64,000 nucleotides of DNA, taken from positions 2,418,001 through 2,482,000 of the forward strand of contig WWBZ02000082.1 of assembly GCA_011503125.2 (NCBI GenBank), in the 5' to 3' direction. Positions 42,841 to 54,986 of this stretch are shown one piece after another. Source of the DNA: Botryosphaeria dothidea (lineage: Eukaryota; Ascomycota; Dothideomycetes; Botryosphaeriales; Botryosphaeriaceae). Below the pieces are notes generated by a model. It made no database searches. It was given only the letters and a program-made list of their open reading frames with translations, and was not told the DNA's origin. Made by a program: the position numbers and the translations under genes. Each line of letters starts with the position of its first letter. Position 1 is the stretch's first letter.

Positions 42841-45800
42841 CTACATCATTACCAAAACTACCACAGAGCCAACAACCCCGACGGTACCCCAAATCTTCAT
42901 TCCTTCCAACCCCGCTGCTCCGCCCCTCGAACTCGTCTCCGCCGGCGCCGCATCCGTCTCCGTCCCGTCAGTAGCTGAAGCGCTCCTGCTGGTCGTGATG
43001 CTTCCACTGCCCGAGCGGCTCGCCGTCGACGAGCCCCCGGCGCTCTCCGCCTCCACGGCCTCGGCAGAGACGCTGCTCTTACTCGCCAGCGCCTCCAATC
43101 CGGCCTGCAGACCACCCACTATAAGGCTGCCCAGCCCATCCGCGCCGGTAGCAGTAGCCGTGGTCCATCCCACTGTCCGCGTCGCCTCAAACGTAGCTTC
43201 GTCAGCCGGATCCGTGCCCATGACGACGCCTCCCGGACCCAGGCTGAATAGCACGCCGTCAACCGTCACTGGCGGGCCACCGACGCTCAGTACCGCATCT
43301 CCGATGCGAACAGTTCCGTCTGCCAGACGTGTGGCTGTCAGAACGCTGCCATCAGGCGCTGTGATGAGGGCCTGCACTTGGCCTCCTGCGAAAATGGTTG
43401 AGAGCGGGACAGTCTGTCCGTTCACGACGACCCCTGACCCGTCTGGAGCAGCGCTCAGAACGGTACCGTCGATGGTCACAGGCGGTCCGCCAGGAAGGAG
43501 CGTTGTTCCATCGACTACGAGCGCCCCGCCCTCTGAACCACCAGCTGCGGAAGCTGTGACCACACGCCCATCGCTTAACGTCACGACTGCGCCCTGGACT
43601 GCCGCGGCTGCAGTAACGGCTGGGTAGGCAGGAAGAGCGGCAACAGAGCTGCCGCCAACAACGATTCCGGCCGGAGCGATGGAGACAGGAGTGCCCTGAA
43701 TCATTACAGCCGGGCCGCCAGGAAGGATGGTGGTGCCGTCCACGACAAGTGGTTGTCCTGGAGTGACAGTGTAGGCCGTTCCGGCAATGGTGACGACCTG
43801 GCTACCACCAGAAGCCGGATCTAGGGCCACCGTCTGAGTTCCGACGACGATGCTGCCACCGGCTACTGAGACAGGTGTGCCGTCGATGACTTGTGCTGGG
43901 TCTCCGGCGCGAATGGTTGTACTGCCGCTCTGTCCGCCTCCAGTTCCTCCGCCGATGACAATGGCTCCTGGATCGGATGGGTCTGACAGGATGGGCTGAC
44001 CTCCGACAGTAGCTATGGGAGCTGCTGCTCCTGGAATAGCAATTGTGGAGGGTGCACCTCCTCCTTGATCCGCTCCTCCCCCTCCATTGCCGCCGCCAAC
44101 AACTACGACGCCCGCGCCCACGGACACAGGGACGCCTCCAATAGTGGTAGCTTGTCCCGGCGCGAGCGGTGCGCCGCCTACGACAACGCCAGAACCAGGT
44201 TGGTTCGGATTCGCAGCGATAGGCTGGCCACCAACAGTGGCAATTGGAATAGGAACGGGATCCGGAACGTTGTCATTGTCATTGTCTCCGCCATTATTTG
44301 CCGGGGGTGCAGGTGCGTTGGTGCTTCCTCCTCCGCTTCCACCACCTCCGTTGTTAATGCTGCTGACGATGGCGCTGATTATGGGCCCAAGTCCGCCGTT
44401 GCCGCCATTGCCGCTTCCCGGGTCAGCTGGGTCAGAGGCAGGAGGGTCTGTGGGATCAGGGTTCGATGGGGGATCCGCTGCAGGGTTGGTGTTCGTCGGC
44501 GGGTCGGTTGCGGGTGGATCATTGTTACTCGGTGGATCATTATTACTCGGAGGATCGCCGTTGCTCGGAGGATCGCCATTGCTTGGAGGATCATTGTTGC
44601 TTGGAGGATCATTGTTGCTTGGAGGAACAGTTGTAGGTGTTGGGCCTGGATCCTCTGGAGTAGGGGACGGCTCCGGAGGCGTCGGTTCTGGATCTTGTGG
44701 TGGCAAAGATGTGATGATGGTGCCAATCAAACCACCTTTAGTCGTCAGAGGGAGGGGAGGATCAGAGACCGGAAGATCTATGCCCCCAGTCACACAACCA
44801 GTCCAAGCTGGATCCATGTCCAGTACCAAAGATGTCGGCATACTGATCCAGGGATTGTAGTCGTCCCAGATGGTCTCGCAGTCATCGTGAGGTAGATTGT
44901 TGAATATGGAGTGACAGATTGCCTGGCCGGTGTACGCACTCAACGGGACGGGCGAGTTCAGATCGTCAAAGTTGAAGGAGTAGACACCCTCGCCAGGGAA
45001 GCGTGTAGACGACAGCGACTCGGGTGCTATGGGTAGGATATTGTTTGTCCCAGACCGCGAGCAGCTGAAGACGTTGAGGGAATGGAATGAGATGTACACT
45101 GTAGGCGAGGTCAGGGTTGTACCTTCAAATTCGATTGTGTTGGGGCCAGTCCCAGTGGGAGTGCCCGTGATGTAAGTCCGATTTGCATCGCAAAGCTCAC
45201 CGACCCGGGTCACAGGCCAGTATAGGAGTCGTGCGGATGATGCGGCAAGTAGGCAAGTTGCGCACCAATCTATCGAGGTCTGTCTTTTCTGAAGGGCGAG
45301 TGCCGACTGCTCTTGAAGGAACCTTGCGGGAAGTGTAGGAGCGGGAGTGATGGCGGCGGCAGGCGGCAGCTCCTTCTTATCCGGCGTTTCTTCAGTAGGC
45401 TGAGCTCTCTTCGGATACAGAAAAAGCTCCTCAGACCAAGTGTATGTTCCAGAAGTTGTGCAGTGAGGAATCTCGGGATAACTGAACGTAGGGATCACGG
45501 TGGTGTTGCGAGTTGCAAACCATGACCTGATGGGATCGTACACAGAGAAGAATGACGAGACGAGGGATACGCAATCGCTTGGGTTGATGTTGCATGGCCG
45601 AGGATCCGGGAACGATCCCAGTGTGGTCGTAGTCGGATATGGGAAAGTAAGTGAGTACTCGGTGCGACTCGGCACGCCAGCACAGCGCGGATATCCATCG
45701 CACAGGGTTGAACAGTTGGTTGCCGGAGGGTAGGTGACGTCTGCAGTTGCCTGTACGCCACTGCAGAAGCCTGTTATCTGGGATGTCCCTGTCCAGTCCT

Positions 45801-46353
45801 GTCTAGAGCTGCTCCATCTCGAAAGAGCGGACTGACAGCTCAGGGCATACGAGTAACCGCTGCCAGTGGCGATCCCGGAAGTTATGGTGGAAGCTCCTGG
45901 CACGGTCGGCGGAGGACGTGTGTCAATAATCAAGCCGGTCGAAGTTCCAGGCACCGAAGGCGGAGGGCGGGTGTCAATGACCAAACCAGACGAAGTTGCA
46001 GGCACTGAAGGCGGAGGGCGAGTGTCAATAACCAGCGTTTCGGAAGACGTGTCGACGGCTAAGACATCGGTCGGGACAGGGCTGGCAGAGGTCACCAATA
46101 CCTCACTGTTGTTGACGGCAGTAGCGCGTGCAAAAACGGCAGGCGTTGAAGCATTAGCGGCGGTTGTCTGGGGCAGGTAAGGGTTTGGGACCGCCGGGTT
46201 CCAGATGATGCAGGGAAGGTCGTCGGTGTTCGTCTCGGGAAGGGGCGAGCTGGTGTCGATCAGCAGAGTTTCTGAGGAGCTGCTGGTAATCGACTGCGCA
46301 GCAACCGAGGCCACGGCGGCAAGCACGCCGACGAAAACTGAAGAGTCCCTCAT
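42841..46353 (-). CDS. secreted, probably GPI-anchored, repeat-rich cell-wall protein
   Basis: Single exon. The start at 46353 gives a signal peptide (VFVGVLAAVASVAAQ); an in-frame ATG at 46404 would add 17 polar residues. Length is 1170 residues. Layout: three copies of a DTRPPPSVP-type repeat (about residues 80-125), a Cys-rich region of about 400 residues with many possible N-glycosylation sites, and a Pro/Asn/Asp linker built from PPSNND hexapeptides. The C-terminal half repeats VDGTTLLPGGPPVTIDGT-like Gly/Val units. It ends with a Ser/Thr-rich stretch and the hydrophobic tail WGTVGVVGSVVVLVMM preceded by small residues, a GPI-attachment signal. The Gly/Val repeats are like those of other fungal wall proteins. 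Function: probably wall structure or adhesion. No catalytic domain recognised. Plus-strand frames here are shadows. Confidence 0.85.
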   Translation of the reverse strand: MRDSSVFVGVLAAVASVAAQSITSSSSETLLIDTSSPLPETNTDDLPCIIWNPAVPNPYLPQTTAANASTPAVFARATAVNNSEVLVTSASPVPTDVLAVDTSSETLVIDTRPPPSVPATSSGLVIDTRPPPSVPGTSTGLIIDTRPPPTVPGASTITSGIATGSGYSYALSCQSALSRWSSSRQDWTGTSQITGFCSGVQATADVTYPPATNCSTLCDGYPRCAGVPSRTEYSLTFPYPTTTTLGSFPDPRPCNINPSDCVSLVSSFFSVYDPIRSWFATRNTTVIPTFSYPEIPHCTTSGTYTWSEELFLYPKRAQPTEETPDKKELPPAAAITPAPTLPARFLQEQSALALQKRQTSIDWCATCLLAASSARLLYWPVTRVGELCDANRTYITGTPTGTGPNTIEFEGTTLTSPTVYISFHSLNVFSCSRSGTNNILPIAPESLSSTRFPGEGVYSFNFDDLNSPVPLSAYTGQAICHSIFNNLPHDDCETIWDDYNPWISMPTSLVLDMDPAWTGCVTGGIDLPVSDPPLPLTTKGGLIGTIITSLPPQDPEPTPPEPSPTPEDPGPTPTTVPPSNNDPPSNNDPPSNGDPPSNGDPPSNNDPPSNNDPPATDPPTNTNPAADPPSNPDPTDPPASDPADPGSGNGGNGGLGPIISAIVSSINNGGGGSGGGSTNAPAPPANNGGDNDNDNVPDPVPIPIATVGGQPIAANPNQPGSGVVVGGAPLAPGQATTIGGVPVSVGAGVVVVGGGNGGGGADQGGGAPSTIAIPGAAAPIATVGGQPILSDPSDPGAIVIGGGTGGGQSGSTTIRAGDPAQVIDGTPVSVAGGSIVVGTQTVALDPASGGSQVVTIAGTAYTVTPGQPLVVDGTTILPGGPAVMIQGTPVSIAPAGIVVGGSSVAALPAYPAVTAAAAVQGAVVTLSDGRVVTASAAGGSEGGALVVDGTTLLPGGPPVTIDGTVLSAAPDGSGVVVNGQTVPLSTIFAGGQVQALITAPDGSVLTATRLADGTVRIGDAVLSVGGPPVTVDGVLFSLGPGGVVMGTDPADEATFEATRTVGWTTATATGADGLGSLIVGGLQAGLEALASKSSVSAEAVEAESAGGSSTASRSGSGSITTSRSASATDGTETDAAPAETSSRGGAAGLEGMKIWGTVGVVGSVVVLVMM
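44516..44623. repeat. 18-bp minisatellite inside the wall-protein gene
   Basis: Six tandem 18-bp units (ggatcattgttactcgga type), in frame, encode the PPSNND/PPSNGD repeats on the minus strand. Units differ by one to four bases. Confidence 0.85.
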
Positions 46354-48379
46354 GTCGGCGCTGGGCTCAGAAGCTCCATGAAAGTGCAGCAGCGGGAGCG
46401 CCAAAATATCAATGCGCTGACTGAAGGATTCGCCTTCTCACCACGCCAATGTAACGGCGCGAAGGTGAATTGTCTCTGCCTTCTCCTTCAAGAAGGTTAC
46501 AGGGCTGTTTAGATGCATGCACCATTGGCTGGGCAATTTGGGGGCCTGCGCTAGTGCTTATCTGCTCGGGGTCACGATACAGCGGCTGTGGCTGCAACTC
46601 AGGAACACTATGCAGCATCCCGCACCTCACGCTGTTGGATCTCTCAACCTTCCACCAGGCATCGGTTCGCCGTCCCAGTTATTCCTTACACTAACGTGGT
46701 TAAAAATATCCCGGTGTGACCGGAACCAAGACTGGATCGACCCTTGCCAGGCGTTACGGCGAACTGTTCCTGCAAATGGCATATCACCCGGCCCTTGCTT
46801 TTTAAACATGGCCTTGGCATGGCCCTCGGAAGAACAAATTACTGGGAGCCGCAACCTTGTTCCTCAGCCGCATCAGGCATCCAGCCTTTTCTGCAACAGG
46901 TAATTCTGGAAACGGGTGGTGGTGTGCAACTCAAGCTTTGGATGGAGTTGTATGGCTGACAGCCACGGTGGAGAGGCCAAATCCTTCCTCAGCCAAGGCG
47001 AGAGGATTCCGCTCGGGCTGGGATGGCACTCCTCCCGGCCGAGCGACCCTAATTCGTCGGCCCAACGTCTAGCGCCTGCATAACAGGCTAAACGGGCCCC
47101 AGCCCCGCTGCGTGGGGTCTAAAAATCTGTATGTCATTCGTATCGCATGGTGATGCCGCCGATGGAACAGTACATACGCGAGATCGCGAAGACGACGGCC
47201 TAGCTAGAGATGCAAAACATGGCGCAACATCAGTTGGATTGTGGATCCTGTTAATATATGATGCAGAACATGTTGGACGGCTGTGGGTATCCGCAGGGGT
47301 AGAGAAACGTGACGTGACAAGTGATGTTGCAATCAAAATCAGCCACAAAGAGTTCAGATGCCCAGAAAAGCTGGATGCTGGAGCCTGGAGCCTGGAGCGG
47401 GGAGATGGTGGAGGAACGGTATGGTAGATCCGGTCCTCACCAGTCTGGCTCTGCTAAGCGCCTGTGACAACATCTATGCTCATGTGTTCCTGCCTCCCCC
47501 TCGTTCTCTTAATCATGCTACAGAACTGGTGGCTGGACACTTTTAGCCGCATGACCAGGAAAAGGCTTTGACTTCTGATCATTTCTTTTTGTAGCTCCAT
47601 ATTGCATGGCGCAAGATCAACAACGAAGCTCTCAAACACCACCCAGCAACATGAACGTACAGATACATCACCATCTCTGCATTCAAAACTAAAGCAAGAA
47701 AGCGCTAATATCGCAGAGACTACAAAACAAGAGCGAGGACCTCAGCAGTGAAGCACGCCCACCGCCCAATCCCACACCGTCTATTGAACGCCCATTCCGT
47801 ACCACGCCCGTTGCACCGTTGACTTTAGAAAAAGCCAAAAGGAAAAAGGAAAAGAGACAAAGGTGGAAAAGAAGAACCATGGATGAAAATGCAGGCAATG
47901 CAAAAACCTCGATGATGCAAAACGGAGCAAAATCAAAGACCCCAGGTTCAGGTTCCAGCCCTTCTCCGTGTTTGTCTTTCCTTCTGTCCTCCGCAAAGAC
48001 GGACAGTAATAAGGAAAAATAAAAATAGTAGAGGAAAAGAGAAACAAACCCACTAACAGATATTATCTACAAGAATACAGTTATTGCTTTTGATTGTTTT
48101 ACTACCTCGCCAGATTCGTGCTCATGACATGCGTTGAGGAATTTGGCTCGCAAAATTCATCAATGACAATCAAAAGCGCTCATTTGCCGTTGGACCTTTC
48201 CTCCTTTTTTCCATGCCGTAACCTTTCGCAACAGTAGCGCCGGAGTGGATGGGACAAAAGGAGGAAGAGCAATTAGAGGTATCGTCTTGACCATTTACCG
48301 TCGTCTCAACCGTTAACGACAATCGCCATTATTTCCACGCCATCAGATGATATCATACTGGGTATCTCCCTCTTCTCTT
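46354..48379. other. divergent upstream region of the wall-protein gene and 3' flank of the gelsolin gene
   Basis: Both flanking genes are on the minus strand. Short frames only. The stretch near 47820-48060 is A-rich. No RNA gene or transposon seen. Confidence 0.45.
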
Positions 48380-51300
48380 TTACGCCGCAGCGGTAGCACT
48401 TGTATTCTCTCTCGTCGCAGCAATAGCAGCCTGCAGCCCGACAATGCGCAAGCTCTTACCACGACGAGGCTTGCCAGCCATGAGAGCAGCCGTGGACTGC
48501 ATCTGGTCCTGCCAGCCGCGGAAAACAGCCTTCATGTCGCGGGGAACGCCCTCGAGGACGACGGTCGAGACGGGAACGAATGGCCTGTCCTGCAGCGAGG
48601 CCGCCAGGATGCCGTATTCCTGGGCAAACAGGAGGGCAGTGCTGAAAGCATGCGACTGATTGCGAGAAAGAGCGCCGACAACACTATGTTAGAGACACTA
48701 GTTTAGCTTCAAGACGACCATTGCATGGGACAAAGGAACAGATGAAACTCACATATAGATCTCGAAGAAGGCATCAAGAACATAAATGTTCTCTGCCTCA
48801 AGATCCATCTGGCCGAACGGTGCAATTTCCACCACGTCTGCCGTCATGTTGGGCTTCGGTCCGCCAGGAGCAGCAGCAGCACCGGAATTGTTCTGCGGGG
48901 TAGATGACTCTGTTGGCGAAGAAGGTCCTTGGGTACTGGCGGTGCTCGCCGCCGATACTCGTCGCACGAAGGAAACGGGCCATAATGAGCTCACCTGGAA
49001 GCTACCACTTGACTGCACCGGCTTCTCATCAATCCGGAACAAGCGGACTCCGTACTTGTCATGCTTGGCCTTCAACCGCCAGTGGTCCGCCGACCGAGGC
49101 ACCCTCTTCTCCTTGCCATTTTCGGGCGCCGGGAATATGTCAAGGAATGAAGCCGACTCCTTGCCTTCGTCAATCTCCTCAATCTCTGGGGTCAAACCGA
49201 GATCCATGCCGATCAGTCGGGCGCACCCGAGCTCCTCGGCATTGCAGCCCTTGCCCTTCCAGAGGAAGATCTTGCCAGAAAGCAGACCCGTGCGCGACGA
49301 GATGAGGTAAGCGAAGCCAGAGCAGAGGCTTGAGAGGGAAAATTCAACTTCGTCGAAAGCCATGTTGCCCAGGTGTTGCCGACCGCAAAGCATGTACTGC
49401 TTCTGGTGGTCGGTACGAGTGCCCTTCCTGGTAATAAGGATTCCTCCAAGAGCCTGGAAGAAGTTGGGGCATTCCTTGCCCTGCCTGATGATGAGCAGCT
49501 TGCCACCCACATCCCGTGCAGCCTTGCGTGCAAAGAGCTGTGCATCTTCAATCGAAGGCTCCGGCACAGCCGAACCCGTCCAGAGATAGACCTCAGTGTT
49601 TTTCGCGCCATTTGATGACGCAAAGACATGGGTGCAGAGGTACATCGAGTTATCAAATAGAATGTGCTCTTCTTGAGCCGGAACCGGTGAAAGCTTGCCA
49701 TCACCAGTAATTTCTTGAATTTCCTTGCGGGCTGTCTTGACTCTGTCGGTGCTCAACGGGCTGCCAGTAAGAACGGCATGCGCGTCAACATCCAACTTGC
49801 CGGTGCTTACGGGCGCATCGTCGAAGAAATCGGCGAAAAGCTGGCCTGCTTCAGACTGCTGAGGGATTGGTGACTCCTGCGAGGCTTTGCGCGATGAAGA
49901 AATTGACTCGGGCTTCTTTGCAGGCTTAGGTGGTGAAGCTCCAGCAGTTGTCGGAGGCGAAAGGGGAGCCTTAGTGGGCGGTGCCGGAAGTTCCTTGCTG
50001 ATCCTGACACTGGGGGTGGGAGCTGGAGAACGGTTTTCCTTATTCTCGTTCAGGGCTGCAATGCCAAGACCAACAGGCTTCGGAGATTCTGGTTTCGCCA
50101 ATCCTGCATTCTCCATGGCTTCTTGTTCATCCTTCTTTGTCGGCAACTTGATCGGGGACTTCACCCTAGGTGTACCGGGAGCGGACCCAGAGTCTGACTG
50201 GCGTGCCCACATTGCGGCAGCGCTCTTGACAGAGTTGCTTCCAGTCTCAGGCTTGTCCTTAGCGGGTGTCGGGGGCTTTTCTTCTTCAGCGACCGGAGGC
50301 TGCGGTAATGGCTTTTGTGGCTTCGGTGACTCAATGGTTGGAGTCTGGGGGCTGGGTGCCGAGGGACTCGTTGGAGATTTGTTCTCCTGGTTGAAGCGAG
50401 ATGCGCCTGAGAAGAGGGGCTTGGGAGCACCAGGCTGCGAGGAAGTAGGCTGATCGCCACCTTGCTTAAGCGCAGCAATACGCTTTGCAATGTCCGACTT
50501 GGCTCCGGCATCCGTCTTACCCGGAACGTCGGTCTTAGTGGGCGACGCAGGCTTCGAAATAGTGACCGCTTTAGAAGGGGTTTCCACCTTTACCGGAAAC
50601 TCGATCTTGGTCGGTGAAGTTGGCTTGTTTGAAGTGTCTGCCTTGTTGACAGGACTACCCAGCTTGATAGGCGATTCGACCTTCGTAGGAGAAGCTGATT
50701 TCACCGGCGACGCTTCCTTAGGAGACTCAGCCTTCTTAGGCGAATCGGCCTTGGTAGCGGCGGATAAATCCAGCTCAATTGCAGACTGATGAGAATCGAA
50801 CTTCCCCGAGGCTTTCTTAGACAGCTCAGATGGCTTATGAGTGGATGGCTCGGGCGGAGGGGATTTGCGCTGCTCAAACTTAGCAGATATCCGTCTCGAG
50901 AGCTCCGGGCTCTTAGCAGCAGGTTCCGGAGGTGGGGAGGGCTGCTCGAATTTCGCAGAAATACGCCTCGAGAGTTCTGGGCTCTTTGCAGGCACAACTG
51001 GCTCAGAGGGGCTGTCCAGCTTCGCAGAGACCCTCCTTGAAACCTCAGCGGACTTCGCAGGAGCGACTGGTTTCGGCTTTGAATCGGGAGGTGGTGAAGT
51101 CGCCAAAGGTTCAGAGGGCTTCTCGTCTTGCTTCTGCGATGCAGTTGGCGAGCTGGGGAGAACGTCCTTCTCCTTGACAAGAGAAATGTTCGCAACGACA
51201 GAAGCTTTCCGGACGGGTTTGGGCGAAACAATCTCAGTCGGGGTCTCAGGTGGACTGTCTGCAGATTTCGTTTTCGGTGCCCTCCTCTTCGGTCCCCGAG

Positions 51301-54300
51301 CTCGTCCTTTCGTCATATGAGTGAGTTCCTTAGTTGAACCTGGTTCCGGCTCAACGGCACTTGTTACCGAAGTAGCCGAGCCGGAACCCCTTGCACCAGC
51401 ACCGGGTCCGCCAGGAGAAGGGCCACGAGCCAGCATAGCGGCCAGATTAGGATTGAAACGATCGGTCAGCTTTCCAGAGGCTCTATTTGAAAGCTTAGCA
51501 GCAGGTTCTGTTTCTTTCTCGCCCAACGTGGGCTTGGTCGCTTCTGAGGGAGCATTGAATCGATCTGCAAGCTTTCCGGGCACTCGGTTCGACAGCTTAG
51601 ATGGCGATGGTGCTTCTGGCTCTTTCTCGACCGGAGATTTTGTCGTCGGAGATTTCGCCGCTCCAGCAGCCGCAGGAAAGCGGTCAGCCAGTTTGCCAAC
51701 AGGCTTGAGGTTTGGCCTGGCAGGTAGTCCCACGGGTTTTGACGACGTATCTGAGAGATTGGGGAATCGGTCTGCTAACTTTCCCGGCAGCTTTCCAACG
51801 GGTTTTGTCGGGGCCTCGTATCCCTTGTTAGAAGTGTCCTGCTTTGAAGACTCGGTGAGTTTCCTTTCGCGAAGGCTTTTCAACTTGGTGAGAGCCTCTG
51901 GAGCAGACGGCTCTTCTTTGGCAGGAGACAGAGGTGTCTTGGACAAGCTTTCGGTTCTGGTCTTCGCAGGGGCCTCCTCTTTCGTGGCTATCTTTCCCTT
52001 CGTGAGCGATTCCTCCTTCGTTGGCAGTTCTTCTTTTGAGGGCGGCTCCTCTTTCTCAGGTGAAGGGGGAGCATCTGATGAACTCTCCGTCCTAGGCTTC
52101 GCTGTAGACTCCGTCATTTCACTCGCAACCTCGGAGCCCTTAGATTCCGTGGTTTCTGTCGTGGTAGGTTCCTCCTTCGTCGGCGGACTCGAGATTTTCG
52201 CTACACTTCCCGTGCGGCCAAGGTGCTTGCGAATCTGCAAAGCTTCCGCAACGGGTTCGGCAGGTTTGGTAAGAGAACCGGCCCTGACATGCGACCCTCC
52301 ACTCTCTTCAGCCTTGAGTTTGATGGATTCCCGTTGCTTGACAAGACTCTCTCTAAACTCATCCTTCCTAACTCGCGGGGGGACCCCACCAGTCTGGTTC
52401 AGAGCGTTTTTACCCCGCGTGATGTTGTCCTTGAGGGCGTCCGGAGCGACGAACTTTTCGGTTTGAGTCTTCTTGAGCTTGCCAAAGACATTCTGAAACT
52501 CCAACTCCTCCTTCTTGGGGTTCTCAGACTGACGTTGGCGATGCTTCAGCGTCGTCCGGAAGTCTGGTTTCGAAGCGTCCTCAGGCTTGGATGCAGGGGC
52601 ATTAGCCCCGCGGAGACCAGGCGATTTGACACCCACCGCCGGCTTTTCAGCCTTGGCAGCAGGGCTTTCCAGCGTCGGGCTGGCAGCAGAGTCCTTCGCC
52701 GTCTCCATTTTAGGAGATGACAGGGTGTCTGGCTTTGATTTGGGCGTAGATGCTATGTGTTTGGCCGATTCAGGAGCAGGAAGTTGTTCACGGTCGGTAA
52801 TTTTCTCGGGCGGACCCTGACCCAAATCGGGTGATTGCGCAACGGCCCCCTGTGCAGATCCCCTTGATTCTGATTTGCGGAGAGCATCGCGACTGGGGAA
52901 TTTCGTAGGGCTGGTTGGAGTGGTTGGTGCATCTGTATCAGGTTTGTCGGACCTGGATAGATCAACGCTCGCTTTCTGTGCTTTGATCTTGCTGATCTCG
53001 GCCATCCAGCTCGGCTGTTCGGGCTGGGGCTTGGGCTTTGGCGATTCCGGCTTTGCACCCAGAGCGCTCTCAAGCCAGCTGGACTTGGTGGGGCTACGAC
53101 TCCAGCGTTTGGCAGGGCTCACAGGTGATGCACCTCCGGAGCGGTTCTCTTCTAGCTGAGTGATGGAACTGACTGACTTTCCCCTACTGTGACGGAGGGA
53201 TAGGGTAGGTCTGGTGAAGGGTTCGTCGGCACTTGCACCCGTGCCTTTCTCCGTGCTGTTGCTATGACTCGAAGACGGACGTTCACTGGCTTCGCCGCGA
53301 GATGTCGGCCTTGCATCCAGCTTGGGCGTGCTTGCACCGCCAAATGCACCGGTGCTGGCTGTAGAATCCTGTCTGCTCAAGCCTCCACCAGTCTGCACAC
53401 TCCACCTTTTGTTCACACTATCCGACCGTCTCATCATTGCACTTTGTACGAAACCTCCCATGCCTTTCGTGGGTGATGGAGTGCGCTCAGGCGCCACGCG
53501 ACCTTGGGACGGCGACATTGCCATACTCCGCTCGGAGGGACCGTGCTCAGTGTCGTCATGCTCGGATGTAGGAGGGCGGAACCGCTGCGACTCGAGCGTA
53601 GGTAGCGGAGACTTCATCTCTGATGCGCTGTAGCCGGACACCGAGGTATCGCGTGAGAGCCTGTTGCTGAAGACTGCACTGCCGCGCACAGAGCTTGCCC
53701 TGGACGGTGAGCTCGAGCGCACACTTTCGGTGGGCGGACTCGATGGGGCTTCGGTGGGCGCGTCGCGCGACAGACCGGGCAATTGTCTCTTATCAGATAT
53801 CGATGCGGCCTCTGCGCCGTCGTCTTCTCGACTGCGACGATTCGCAGCAGAGCCAATGCCACGATCGGGAGTCTGTCTGAACCACGAGGGATCTTTGGAG
53901 CCGAGCGATTGTGCGATCTGCGCTTTCGAGGCGGTGTCGTCAGCGGGTGTGGAGGGCTCGGGCGTGTGATTGGGAGAGCGTGATGCGCTGTTCTCAGCGG
54001 CGATCTGGCTGAGCGGTCTGCGGCCGCTGGAGGAATTCGGGCGACGCTGCTGCCACGACAGAGTGTTGGACCTTGTGGGCGTGGAGGGCGCGGCAGGAGA
54101 AGCTTTTGCGGGTGTTGCAGTTTCGTCCCCTTGCGAGTCGGGCGCTGAGCCAGTCAGGCGCTGCAGCGCATCGCCATGCGCGTCCATGGCGAGCGGCGGC
54201 GAGTCAAGTTGCGGGCTTCGCGGCGGCGTGTCTCTGGCGGACGGAGGAGTGTTGAGCTGGAAGGGCTTTTCAGGTGACAGCGAGCGATGGCGTTCTGCAG

Positions 54301-54569
54301 CGCAGCGGCGTGTGATGGTTAGTTGTGGGTGAGCGGGCCCAGGAAAGGTAAACAACGCAGGTACAAGACAGGCGGTACACACCAGCTCTCCGCGCGGCGC
54401 GCTCAGCACGACCTTGCAGGATTTGCTCCTCTAGCAGACGATTTCGCTCCTGATCTTCCCTGTCACGCTTCTCGCCAAGCTCACGGATGTGTTCCACGAA
54501 GGATGTTGGGCTGAGGAGGGGATCGTCCGTGGGCGCCGGAGCCGGAGCTTCATCGCTGGGGCTAGACAT
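48380..54569 (-). CDS. DUF4045 and gelsolin-domain actin-associated protein
   Basis: Three exons, 54569-54383, 54294-48753 and 48683-48380, with introns of 88 and 69 nt, encode 2010 residues. Exon 1 gives MSSPSDEAPAP and the acidic/basic helix EKRDREDQERNRLLEEQILQ. Splicing extends this into AERHRSLSPEKP. The N-terminal half, starting with SWFRQTPDRG and GFVQSAMMRRSDSVNKRWSV, matches DUF4045. The middle is disordered and holds four copies of a GKLADRF motif and three SPELSRRISAKFE repeats. The last 400 residues contain gelsolin repeats: LFDNSMYLCTHVF, VYLWTGSAVPE and IFLWKGKGCNAEELGCAR. The final exon carries the end of the last repeat. Such proteins sit at actin structures. The GKLADRF copies may be short binding motifs; that is inference. 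Frames on the opposite strand (up to 381 codons) are shadows. Confidence 0.92.
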
Positions 54570-54986
54570 GATGCTTTGGTGCGGGATGGGGGCGCGGGTT
54601 GCCCGTATTTGTCCAACCTGACGGGCGGCGGCGGGGATGTTGGTGGACAGAGGCGGCCTGCTGTGCCAAAATCTAAATAGAAGCAGCTCCGCTTCGGCTG
54701 CCCTGCGCAACAGCCCTAGGCCGGACTATATATTATTTACTTGCTCTCTACCTACGTGCGCCTGATGGCAGCCGGGCGCGCACTGTGGGCCCCGGGCGCA
54801 TTCCTGAGTCCTGCGCCCCGCTGGCACGTTGCCTGCTGCTGCTCCGCTCTCAGGCACCGCCCGTCAGCGCGGCCGCCAGAGCGGGTGCGGGCGCCATTGT
54901 TGTCGCGCCGTTGCCTGGCAGCACTATGCCGCTTCGGCGTTAAGCTTGAAGCAAGCCACGCCGTTCCTTGCAGCGCATCTGTAGCC
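54570..54986. other. gelsolin promoter and ARL2 3' flank
   Basis: Both genes are on the minus strand. GC-rich, no gene seen. Confidence 0.5.

Noticed and set aside
44065..44895. Two long plus-strand frames rich in Gly, Leu and Arg
   Set aside because: Antisense reading of the repeat-rich wall-protein gene.
51321..52466. 381-codon plus-strand frame
   Set aside because: Exactly antisense to the gelsolin-domain gene; composition follows the complementary codon bias, no domain.
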